Assembly: GCF_022387135.1 (NCBI RefSeq) | Contig: NZ_CP092462.1 | Span: forward strand, 5,076,001 to 5,140,000 | Length of the DNA stretch: 64,000 nt | Direction: 5' to 3' | From: Comamonas sp. B21-038 | GTDB lineage: Bacteria > Pseudomonadota > Gammaproteobacteria > Burkholderiales > Burkholderiaceae_C | Shown: piece after piece, positions 9,558 to 17,130 of the stretch | Layout: every line of letters begins with the position of its first letter | Position numbering within the stretch: the stretch's first letter is position 1 | Position numbers and translations under genes: made by a program | Notes under the pieces: model-generated | Told to the model about the DNA's origin: nothing | Databases searched by the model: none | What the model saw: only the letters and a program-made list of their open reading frames with translations

Positions 9558-11723
9558 TCAGATGGCCTGAGGGTCGACATCGACCAGCCAGCGCACCAGA
9601 CCCTTGTGCTCCGGGTGCGCGCGCAACCAGTGCAGGCAGGGCTGCCAGGCACGCAGGAACTGCTGCAAGGCCTTGCGTGACGGACTTTCGATCAGCATCT
9701 GGGCCCGCTCCACGTTGGCGACCCGCTGCATGGACAGCGGAATGGGCGGGTAGACAAAGACCTCGCTGCCTTCCAGCAGTTGCTGGCTCTGCGCCAGCTC
9801 CGAAGCGGCGCGCAAAAAGGCCTGGGCTTCCTGTTGCGAGCGGGCATCGGCGCGGATGATGGCCTGGTGGGCAAACGGGGGCATGGCTGCATCGCGCCGC
9901 TCCTGGAGCTGCTGGGCGGCAAAGCCGCTGTAGTCCCACTGGCGCAGGGCCTGGTAGACGGCATGCTCGGGCTGCTGCGTCTGCAGCCACATCTCCACCG
10001 CGCTGCCCTGGGCGGCGACATAGGCGGCATCGCGCCCGGCGCGGCCGGCGGCCTGCAGCAGCAGCGAGAACAGCCGCTCGGGCGCACGAAAGTCGCTGGA
10101 CATCAGCGCATCATCGGGCTGCACGGCGGCGACCAAGGTCACGCGCCGGAAATCATGGCCCTTGGCGACCATTTGCGTGCCGACCAGCACATCGACATCG
10201 CCGGCATGCACATCAGCCATTTTTTCTGCCAGCGCACCTTTTGCCTTGGTGGTGTCGGCATCGATGCGGGCGATGCGGGCCGGCTGGCCGTCGGGGCGCT
10301 GCACATTGCGCAGCAGGCGCTCCAGTGCTTCTTCGAGCTGCTCGGTGCCTTTGCCCAGCGGCAGGATGTCCGGGTTGCCGCAGCTGGTGCAGGCCAGTGG
10401 CACGCGCTGGCTGTAACCGCAGTGGTGGCAGCGCAGCGTACGGTCCACCTTGTGGAAGACCTGGTGCGCGCTGCAGTGCGGGCAATCGCTTTTCCACCCG
10501 CAGTCGCCGCAGAACAGCACGGGCGCAAATCCGCGCCGGTTGAGCAGCACCAGCGCTTGCTCGCCGCGCTCCACGCGCTGCGTGATGGCTTGCACAAGCG
10601 CGGGCGAGAACAGTGTCTGGCGCGGCTGCTGGCGCATATCGACGAGACGCAGCCGGGGCATCTGCCCGGCGCCAATGCGGCTGGGCATGGCCAGCCGCAG
10701 GTAGCGGCCGCCCGCATCCTTGCCGCTGGCAGGGCGGCTGGCCCACCAGCTCTCGAGCGACGGGGTGGCCGAGCCGAGGATCACCTGGGCTTGCAGGTCA
10801 TGGCCGCGCCAGATGGCCAGGTCGCGTGCCGAGTAACGCGCCCCTTCCTGCTGCTTGTAGCTGGCGTCATGTTCTTCATCGACGATCAGCAGCTGCAGAT
10901 GCGGCATGGAGGCAAACACGGCCATGCGCGTGCCCAGCACGATGCGGGCCTGGCCGGTGTGGGCGGCGAGCCAGCTTTTGAGGCGCTGCGCTGCGGTCAT
11001 CCCGCTGTGCATGCTGACGACCGCGTCGGGGCCCAGCGTCGCTGAAAAGCGCGCCTGGAACCGCGCTTCCAATTGCGGCGTGAGGTTGATTTCCGGCACC
11101 ATCACCAGAACCTGGGCGCGGGGATCGCGCTGAAACAAGGCCTGCGCCTGGTGCAGATAGACTTCGGTCTTTCCGCTGCCCGTGCTGCCAAAAAGCAGAA
11201 AAGGTCCTGTATTTTTATCTATCTGGGCACAAACTTCCATCTGCTCCTGGCTCAGGGCCAGGGCTTGGTCGGCAGCGACCTCACCGCTCGGAGCCGTTTT
11301 CTTGCGTTTGAGGCGCCGTGCCCATTGCTCCACGGTCAGGTCTCGCAACGCCGGAGGCAGCGTTGCAATCGCCATTTCACCCAAACTGCGTTGGTAATAA
11401 CGGGCCGCAAAATGCACTAAACGCAGCCAACTTTCAGGCAAGGGGGCGATGGCTTCGAGCACTGCGGTGATAGGCTTGATCTTTTCCGGGTCGCCAGCAA
11501 AAGCTGTGTCGATGCCCCAGACGACCCCCATCACTTCCCGCTTGCCCAGGGGCACCCGCACCAGGGTGCCGGGGGGCAGTGGCTGGTCGGCGCAGTAGGT
11601 GAGCAGTTCACTGGCCGCGCTGATGGCGCTGTAGGCGGGCGTGTGGACGGCGATGGACAGCAGAATCAAGGCGCAAGGATCGGTGGTGCGGGGGAGCTCC
11701 GAGTGTAGCGACTGGCCCGGCAT
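9558..11723 (-). CDS. priA: Primosomal protein N' (replication restart helicase PriA)
   Basis: 721 residues from the ATG at 11723, the usual length; a longer frame reaches 11831. An N-terminal DNA-binding domain (TLVRVPLGKREVMGVVWG) is followed by an SF2 helicase core with Walker A FGSTGSGKTEVYL and DEEH box VDEEHDASYKQQEG. A zinc-binding insert carries CGDCGW, CPHC, CHHCGY and CTSCGN pairs, and AAGRAGR is motif VI. PriA recognises stalled forks and reloads the replicative helicase. The gene runs away from the origin-like DnaA-box cluster, which lies just upstream. Confidence 0.95.
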   Translation of the reverse strand: MPGQSLHSELPRTTDPCALILLSIAVHTPAYSAISAASELLTYCADQPLPPGTLVRVPLGKREVMGVVWGIDTAFAGDPEKIKPITAVLEAIAPLPESWLRLVHFAARYYQRSLGEMAIATLPPALRDLTVEQWARRLKRKKTAPSGEVAADQALALSQEQMEVCAQIDKNTGPFLLFGSTGSGKTEVYLHQAQALFQRDPRAQVLVMVPEINLTPQLEARFQARFSATLGPDAVVSMHSGMTAAQRLKSWLAAHTGQARIVLGTRMAVFASMPHLQLLIVDEEHDASYKQQEGARYSARDLAIWRGHDLQAQVILGSATPSLESWWASRPASGKDAGGRYLRLAMPSRIGAGQMPRLRLVDMRQQPRQTLFSPALVQAITQRVERGEQALVLLNRRGFAPVLFCGDCGWKSDCPHCSAHQVFHKVDRTLRCHHCGYSQRVPLACTSCGNPDILPLGKGTEQLEEALERLLRNVQRPDGQPARIARIDADTTKAKGALAEKMADVHAGDVDVLVGTQMVAKGHDFRRVTLVAAVQPDDALMSSDFRAPERLFSLLLQAAGRAGRDAAYVAAQGSAVEMWLQTQQPEHAVYQALRQWDYSGFAAQQLQERRDAAMPPFAHQAIIRADARSQQEAQAFLRAASELAQSQQLLEGSEVFVYPPIPLSMQRVANVERAQMLIESPSRKALQQFLRAWQPCLHWLRAHPEHKGLVRWLVDVDPQAI

Positions 11724-11899
11724 GGCACTGCCCGGGCTCACACAGGTGCCCGAGCCTTCCAGTACGGTGTTTATCCTGATTGCGCCCGGAGGTACGGCCA
11801 CCCGGTAACAAACCAAAGAACTTATACACAAGGCAAATCACAAGAGAAATCAATAGCTGGCTTCGATTTCTGTGGATAACTTTGTTGAAATATCGGCTG

Positions 11900-11915
11900 T
11901 CTGATCTGGATCAGA
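11900..11915. repeat. Perfect palindrome with two GATC sites inside the DnaA-box cluster
   Basis: TCTGATC (11900-11906) and GATCAGA (11909-11915) are exact inverted repeats across a 2-base centre, each containing GATC. It could be a protein-binding site within the origin-like region. Confidence 0.6.
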
Positions 11916-11954
11916 ATTACCACACATTGTCCAATGGCTTGGCATAAGCGCTGA

Positions 11955-11998
11955 CAAAATTTTTTTATATATATCTTTCATTGGGTTATATTTTTTGT
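11955..11998. other. AT-rich tract (candidate DNA unwinding element)
   Basis: About 44 bases, over 80 percent A+T, including runs such as TTTTTTTATATATAT and TTATATTTTTT, in a high-GC chromosome. It lies between DnaA boxes on both sides, as expected for the unwinding element of an origin. Confidence 0.55.
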
Positions 11999-12457
11999 TC
12001 GCTGCATGCGCCCGATAGCCGCAGGATATTGTGCTAGAGGGCCTGCTTTCCACATTGTGTGTATAAGTGCTTGCTCCGTTGCGGTGCCCGGGCCTGAGCG
12101 GGATCCAGACCCCGCTGCGCTTATCCACAATTTCTCGTTAAACAGCTGAGTTATCCACTGCAATTCTTTGATGGCATTGGAAAAAATAGTGCTTCAACGG
12201 GAACTTCCGCAAGCATGCGCTGCGCGTCAGCTGCATTTGCAGCGCACGGGGGCTTCGGCTTCCGATATGATTCAGAGCCGTTCCCTGGCGGGCAGGGCCC
12301 ACCGCTGTCCTGATCCCGCTGATGCACGTGCCAACGCATCGGTCCAGCGCTGGCTGCATGATGCAGCTGCGCCGGTTCCTGGCTTGCAGTTGGGCCTGCC
12401 GACGTTGCCAGCCGAAGTCCCGACTTTTTGCGTTCTCCCTGCTTTCCTACTTGCTCC

Positions 12458-13288
12458 ATGTCTCTGATCCGATCGATTCTGCACACGCTCTTCATGAGCC
12501 TGACGGTGATCCCCTACACCCTGACCATCCTGCTGCTGCGGGTGTGCGGTGCCAGCAGCCGGGCCCGTTATGCAGTGGCGCGCCGCTGGCTCAAGCTGTC
12601 GGCAGACAGCGCTGGCTGGTTCTGCGGCATTCGGGTGCGTATCCAGGGCATGGAGAATCTGCCCGTCGCCGGCCAGCCCGGCAGTGACAAGGGTGTGGTG
12701 CTGCTGTGCAAGCACCAGTCGACCTTTGAGACCTTTCTGATGCCCGCCATCATGCCGACGCCGCTGGCCTATGTGTTCAAAAAGGAGTTGCTGAAGATTC
12801 CTTTCTTTGGCTGGTCCATCGGCAGCCTGGACATGATCCATATCGACCGCAAGGACGGCAGCCGCGCGTTCCACAAGGTGGTGGAGCAGGGCAAACGCCT
12901 GCTGGGCCAGGGCATCTGGGTGATCATGTTCCCCGAAGGCACGCGCATTGCACGCGGTGAAAGCGGCGAGTACAAGACGGGCGCGACACGCCTGGCGATC
13001 ATGGCTGGTGCCCGGGTGGTGCCGATTGCGGTGACGTCTGCCAAATGCTGGCCGCGCAAGGCTTTTGTCAAGACGCCAGGCATTGTCGATGTGTCCGTCG
13101 GCAAGCCTATCGACAGCCAGGGCCGCAAGCATGATGAGTTGATGGCGGAGGTGGAGTACTGGATCGAGTCCGAAATGCGCCGCCTGGACCCGGAGGCCTA
13201 TGTGGGCAAGCCTGCGCTGCAGGCGCCTGCAACGGCAGTGGCGGCGGCACCGTCCGCAGCTGCCGGGCCGGGTGCGGCCGCCCACTAA
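12458..13288 (+). CDS. plsC: 1-acyl-sn-glycerol-3-phosphate acyltransferase
   Basis: 276 residues from the ATG at 12458. An N-terminal membrane segment (LTVIPYTLTILLLRV) comes first. Then the acyltransferase motif KHQSTFE near residue 88, the H-x4-E variant of the usual H-x4-D seen in many proteobacterial PlsC proteins, and motif III FPEGTR near residue 158. The C-terminus ends in an Ala/Pro-rich tail after VGKP. PlsC converts lysophosphatidic acid to phosphatidic acid at the inner membrane. It is first in a run with a metallopeptidase and a rhodanese. Confidence 0.9.
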   Translation: MSLIRSILHTLFMSLTVIPYTLTILLLRVCGASSRARYAVARRWLKLSADSAGWFCGIRVRIQGMENLPVAGQPGSDKGVVLLCKHQSTFETFLMPAIMPTPLAYVFKKELLKIPFFGWSIGSLDMIHIDRKDGSRAFHKVVEQGKRLLGQGIWVIMFPEGTRIARGESGEYKTGATRLAIMAGARVVPIAVTSAKCWPRKAFVKTPGIVDVSVGKPIDSQGRKHDELMAEVEYWIESEMRRLDPEAYVGKPALQAPATAVAAAPSAAAGPGAAAH

Positions 13289-13352
13289 AGGACAATGGCT
13301 GCTGTGTCCGCCGCTGAGCGCGCCTTGCTGAGGTTCTGCCGCAGAACGGGGT

Positions 13353-14357
13353 ATGGCCATGGTTGATGTGCGTCGCCTGGTGCAGATGGCGCTGGACCTG
13401 TGGGAGCGCAGCGAGCCGGCTGCCGCTGCAGCGCCGGTGCCGCCACCGCCTCCAGCGGCCGCGGCGATAGCGGATGCCAGGCCGGTGTCACTGCCCGATT
13501 CCGCGCCTGCGGCGCCCCCGCTGCGCCTGCCAGTGCCACCTCCCGCACCGGTCGCCCGCCCCGCTGCCCCTGCGGCACCGGCCTCCTTGCAGGCACACCC
13601 CGCTGCCAATCGCAGCATCCTGTTGCAAGGCCAGCGGGTGGCCTACTTGCTCCAGCGCGCCAAGCGGCGCAGCATTGGCTTTGTGGTGAGCGAAGACGGA
13701 TTGGTCGTGCGTGCGCCGCGCTGGGTGACGCAACCGGGTATTGACGAAGCGCTGCAGGACAAGGCCGGCTGGATTGTGCGCAAGATCGCCGAAATGCAGC
13801 AGCGGCGTGCCAGCAGCCTGAGCGCCAGCATCCAGTGGGAAGACGGCGCCAGCCTGCCGTTTCTAGGGCAGCCACTGCAACTGGTGGTGGACAGTGAGCA
13901 GCGCGTGGCGCGCTCCGGGGCGGTCTGGCGGGTCGAGGAAGATGTGCCGGGCTCGCCCTCGCGCCTGTACCTGGCGCTGCCTCCTAGTGCGGGGCGCACG
14001 CAGATTCGTGATCTGGTGCAGGCCTGGTTCATCCAGAGTGCACGTCAGCATTTCCTGGCGCGGCTGGCCCATTTTGCGCCGCTGCTGGGGGTGCACTACA
14101 CCAGCTTGCGCCTGTCGAGTGCCGAGACGCGCTGGGGCAGCGCCAAGTCCGATGGATCGATCCGACTGAACTGGCGGCTGATGCACTATGCGCCGGCCGT
14201 CATCGACTATGTGGTGGCCCATGAGCTGGCCCATTTGCGGGTGATGGACCACAGCCCCCGTTTTTGGGACACCGTGGCCGAGGTGGTGCCTGACCACCGC
14301 GCGCTGCGCCAGCAACTGAAGGACATGCCGGCCCCGCCCTGGGACCGGGCAGCGTAG
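13353..14357 (+). CDS. YgjP/DUF45-type zinc metallopeptidase
   Basis: 334 residues. The first 90 are a Pro/Ala-rich low-complexity region after a short helix. The conserved domain spans about residues 95-330, with RRSIGFVVSEDGLVVRAPRW at its start, SAETRWGSAKSDGSIRLNW in the middle, and the zinc site HELAHLRVMDHSPRFW near residue 290, an HExxH variant followed by a third His. The family is annotated as M48-type or SprT-like metal-dependent hydrolase; its substrates are not known. It begins 64 bases after plsC. Confidence 0.82.
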   Translation: MAMVDVRRLVQMALDLWERSEPAAAAAPVPPPPPAAAAIADARPVSLPDSAPAAPPLRLPVPPPAPVARPAAPAAPASLQAHPAANRSILLQGQRVAYLLQRAKRRSIGFVVSEDGLVVRAPRWVTQPGIDEALQDKAGWIVRKIAEMQQRRASSLSASIQWEDGASLPFLGQPLQLVVDSEQRVARSGAVWRVEEDVPGSPSRLYLALPPSAGRTQIRDLVQAWFIQSARQHFLARLAHFAPLLGVHYTSLRLSSAETRWGSAKSDGSIRLNWRLMHYAPAVIDYVVAHELAHLRVMDHSPRFWDTVAEVVPDHRALRQQLKDMPAPPWDRAA

Positions 14358-14394
14358 CGGGGCTGGACCTACCCGCACTATTGAAGAGGTGTCT

Positions 14395-14826
14395 ATGAGC
14401 TTGACCGCAGAACAGCAGACCATCGTGCCTGCCAATGGCTATGCCGGTGATATTGGTGCCCGGCTGGCTTGGCACTGGGTGCAAAACCAGCAGGCGGTGC
14501 TGGTCGATGTGCGCACGGATGCAGAACGTGCCTGGGTCGGGCAGGTGCCCGGCGCCGTCGCCATTGCCTGGAAGCAGTGGCCGGATATGGCGATGAACCC
14601 CGATTTCGATGCCCAGCTGCTGGCACTGGCCCAGCGGGCGCCGGGCGCCAAGATCGTGCTGCTGTGCCGCAGCGGGGTGCGCTCGGTAGCGGCGGCGCAG
14701 CGCGCCAGCCAGTTGGGGCTGGAGGCCTACAACATCCTGCAGGGCTTTGAGGGCGATGCGAATGCCCAGGGTCAACGCGGGCAGCTCGGGGGCTGGCGTT
14801 ACCAGGGTTTGCCCTGGTCCCAATGA
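14395..14826 (+). CDS. Rhodanese-like sulfurtransferase domain protein
   Basis: 143 residues, one rhodanese domain. AVLVDVRTDAER near residue 35 is the CH2-A-type motif, and the active-site loop is LLCRSGVRS near residue 95 with the catalytic Cys. This fits a sulfur transferase such as GlpE/PspE-like proteins; the acceptor is unknown. The start at 14395 follows GAAGAGG at good spacing. No signal peptide, so cytoplasmic. Confidence 0.85.
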   Translation: MSLTAEQQTIVPANGYAGDIGARLAWHWVQNQQAVLVDVRTDAERAWVGQVPGAVAIAWKQWPDMAMNPDFDAQLLALAQRAPGAKIVLLCRSGVRSVAAAQRASQLGLEAYNILQGFEGDANAQGQRGQLGGWRYQGLPWSQ

Positions 14827-14927
14827 GCGCCGTAATCGTCGCTGCTTGTAACCGGGCTGCTTGCGAGGCAGTCGGAATACGGCTGACCCTGTAAACTTGT
14901 CCGCCTCATGATGGATGGAGTGACACA

Positions 14928-15755
14928 TTGACTGTCGGTGTAGGCAGCGCCGCCTCTGCGCGCGCATTGGTGGATAGCGTGCGTGTGCACTGGCCGCTGG
15001 TGGTCAAGATGACGCGTCGTGAAGTGAGTGAGCGCTTCAAGGGATCGCTAGGCGGATGGCTGTGGGCGGTGCTGATACCGCTGTCCATGCTGGTGATCTA
15101 CACCTTCGTGTTCTCCGTGGTGTTCAAGGCGCGCTGGGGTGAGGGGCCGGAGTCCAAGACCCAGTTCGCGATGGTGCTGTTTGCCGGACTGATCGTCTAC
15201 GGACTGTTTTCCGATGTGCTCAACCGTGCGCCCCATCTGGTGCTGGCCAATGTGAACTACGTCAAGCGCGTGGTGTTCCCGCTGGAGATTCTGGTGGTGG
15301 TGGCCGTCTGCTCGGCCCTGTTCCAGGCGCTGGCCAGCCTGGCGGTACTGCTGGTGGCGCTTTTGGTGCTCAATGGCAAGATCCCGCTGACCGCCGTGCT
15401 GCTGCCGGTGGTCTGGATGCCCTTGGTGCTGCTCAGTGTCGGCGTGGGCTGGTTCTTTGCGTCGCTGGGTGTATTTGCCCGCGATCTCAAGCAGATCACC
15501 GGTGTGATGACGACCATGCTGATGTTCATCTCGCCGATTTTCTTCCCGGTGCACGCACTGCCTGCCAGCTTTCAAACCGCGATGTGGCTCAATCCGCTGA
15601 CTTTTTTCATTGAACAGACGCGCGCCGTGCTGATCTGGGGCCGCATGCCGGACTGGACCGGCTGGGCGATCAGCATGCTGGCCTGCAGCCTGGTGGCCTG
15701 GCTGGGCTTCGCCTGGTTCCAGAAGACGCGCAAGGGATTTGCCGATGTCCTCTGA
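14928..15755 (+). CDS. wzm: ABC-2 polysaccharide/O-antigen exporter permease (Wzm), system 1
   Basis: 275 residues with six predicted membrane spans. The cytoplasmic N-terminus has MTRREVSERFKGSLGGWLW, typical of Wzm/KpsM/TagG permeases, and the last third has the family loop ITGVMTTMLMFISPIFFPVHALP. It starts with TTG at 14928, with GGAG 7 bases upstream. Wzm forms the channel that moves lipid-linked polysaccharide across the inner membrane, driven by the Wzt ATPase, whose start overlaps this stop by 11 bases. Confidence 0.9.
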   Translation: MTVGVGSAASARALVDSVRVHWPLVVKMTRREVSERFKGSLGGWLWAVLIPLSMLVIYTFVFSVVFKARWGEGPESKTQFAMVLFAGLIVYGLFSDVLNRAPHLVLANVNYVKRVVFPLEILVVVAVCSALFQALASLAVLLVALLVLNGKIPLTAVLLPVVWMPLVLLSVGVGWFFASLGVFARDLKQITGVMTTMLMFISPIFFPVHALPASFQTAMWLNPLTFFIEQTRAVLIWGRMPDWTGWAISMLACSLVAWLGFAWFQKTRKGFADVL

Positions 15756-17130
15756 ATCTCTGGCACTGGACGTACAGGGCCTGGGCAAGTGCTTCCATAT
15801 CTATGACGCGCCCGGCGACCGCTTGCGGCAGTTCGTGATGCCGCGCCTCTCGCGCCTGCTGGGGCGTGAGGCCAAGCCCTACCACCGGGAGTTCTGGGCG
15901 CTGCGCGGGCTGGACCTGCAGGTGGCCAGAGGTGAGACCATTGGCATCATCGGCCGCAATGGCTCGGGCAAGTCCACCTTCTTGCAGATGGTCTGCGGCA
16001 CCTTGGCGCCCAGCTGCGGCGCGGTGACCACCCACGGCCGCATCGCCGCGCTGCTGGAGCTGGGCGCCGGCTTCAACCCCGAGTTCTCGGGCCGGGACAA
16101 TGTGGTGATGAACGCGGCACTGCTGGGGCTGAGCGATGCACAGATCGCCGAGCGCTTTGACTCGATTGCCGCCTTTGCCGATATTGGCGAGTTCATCGAC
16201 CAGCCGGTCAAGACCTATTCCAGCGGCATGTATGTGCGGCTGGCCTTTGCGGTGATTGCGCATGTGGACGCCGATATCCTGGTGGTCGACGAGGCACTGG
16301 CTGTGGGCGATGCGGTGTTCACCCAGAAGTGCATGCGTTTTCTGCGCAGCTTCATGGAGCGGGGCACCTTGCTTTTTGTCAGCCACGATACGGCTGCCAT
16401 CAAGAGCCTGTGCGACCGCGTGGTCTGGATCGACAAGGGCCAGGTGATGCAGATCGGACCGACCAAGGAGGTCTGCGACCGCTACATGCAGGCCTGCTAT
16501 GAGGCCGAGCAGGGCAGTGGCCCGGCGGCAGCAGCGCCACCAGCAGCACCTGTGTTCGACGCCAGTCTGCCCTGGCATGACCAGCGGCGCGATTTCTTCC
16601 GCGCACAGCCGCTGCGCAATGACATCGAGGTGTTTCGCTTCAACCCCGAGGCGCCTTCGTTCGGCCTGGGTGGCGCTCGCATCACTGGCGCCTGGCTGAT
16701 GGATACGCAGCAGCGTCCCCTGCACTGGGTGGTGGGGGGTGAGCCGGTGGTCTTGCGCATTCAGGCGCAGTGCCACCAGCCCCTGGCTTCGCCCATCGTC
16801 GGCTTTGTGGTCAAGGACCGCACCGGCCAGGCCGTTTTTGGCGACAACAGCTATTTGAGCTATCTGGGCCAGCCCGTGGCCTGTGCCAGCGGCCAGGTCC
16901 TGCAGGCCGAGTTCAGTTTTGACATGCCCCGGATGCCGGTGGGCCATTACGCGATCGACGTCGCGCTGGCCGATGGCTCGCAGCACGACCATGTGCAGCA
17001 ACACTGGATCCAGGATGCGCTGCACTTCAAGTCCGAATCCACGAACATGGCCACCGGTCTGCTTGGGATTCCGATGCGGTCCATCGTGCTGCAGGCCGGC
17101 CAGGCGCAACAGGAAACCTCTTCCCCATGA
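15745..17130 (+). CDS. wzt: ABC polysaccharide exporter ATPase with C-terminal carbohydrate-binding domain (Wzt), system 1
   Basis: 461 residues from the ATG at 15745, which has AAGGGA upstream. The ATPase domain (1-245) has Walker A GRNGSGKST, signature TYSSGMYVRLAFA and Walker B ILVVDEALAVGD. A linker rich in Ala/Pro follows, then a beta-sandwich region (about 300-445) with ITGAWLMDTQ, VVLRIQAQ and FVVKDRTGQAVFGDNSYL. This is the Wzt C-terminal glycan-binding fold that selects polysaccharides by their modified non-reducing end. The next gene encodes a methyltransferase fusion and overlaps by ATGA, consistent with a methyl-capped polymer. Confidence 0.92.
   Translation: MSSESLALDVQGLGKCFHIYDAPGDRLRQFVMPRLSRLLGREAKPYHREFWALRGLDLQVARGETIGIIGRNGSGKSTFLQMVCGTLAPSCGAVTTHGRIAALLELGAGFNPEFSGRDNVVMNAALLGLSDAQIAERFDSIAAFADIGEFIDQPVKTYSSGMYVRLAFAVIAHVDADILVVDEALAVGDAVFTQKCMRFLRSFMERGTLLFVSHDTAAIKSLCDRVVWIDKGQVMQIGPTKEVCDRYMQACYEAEQGSGPAAAAPPAAPVFDASLPWHDQRRDFFRAQPLRNDIEVFRFNPEAPSFGLGGARITGAWLMDTQQRPLHWVVGGEPVVLRIQAQCHQPLASPIVGFVVKDRTGQAVFGDNSYLSYLGQPVACASGQVLQAEFSFDMPRMPVGHYAIDVALADGSQHDHVQQHWIQDALHFKSESTNMATGLLGIPMRSIVLQAGQAQQETSSP

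Larger units (their letters stand above)
11822..12159. other. Candidate chromosomal replication origin (DnaA-box cluster with AT-rich unwinding element)
   Basis: Five DnaA-box sites lie in 338 bases: TTATACACA at 11822-11830 (+), TGTGGATAA at 11871-11879 (minus-strand TTATCCACA), TGTGTATAA at 12058-12066 (minus-strand TTATACACA), TTATCCACA at 12121-12129 (+), and TTATCCACT at 12151-12159 (+, one mismatch). Between them are an AT-rich tract (11955-11998) and a palindrome with two GATC sites. This architecture is that of a bacterial oriC. No dnaA gene is in the window, so a secondary DnaA-titration site is the main alternative. Confidence 0.6.
11724..12457. other. 734-base gene-free region between divergent priA and plsC
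   Basis: I find no convincing gene here; open frames in it lack codon bias and recognisable motifs. Its centre carries a DnaA-box cluster with an AT-rich core and GATC sites, listed separately. The outer 100 bases on the priA side probably hold the priA promoter. The stretch at 12160-12457 is GC-richer and may carry the plsC promoter, but I see no clear consensus. Confidence 0.7.

Noticed and set aside
11850-12128. Small minus-strand open frame in the origin-like region
   Set aside because: It covers DnaA boxes and the AT-rich tract, with no coding bias or ribosome site.
12272-13618. 448-residue minus-strand open frame over plsC
   Set aside because: plsC motifs KHQSTFE and FPEGTR are on the plus strand; this one is a shadow.
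14860-14900. Possible promoter TTGCGA with GTAAAC before wzm system 1
   Set aside because: The spacing of about 24 bases is too long for a sigma-70 promoter.
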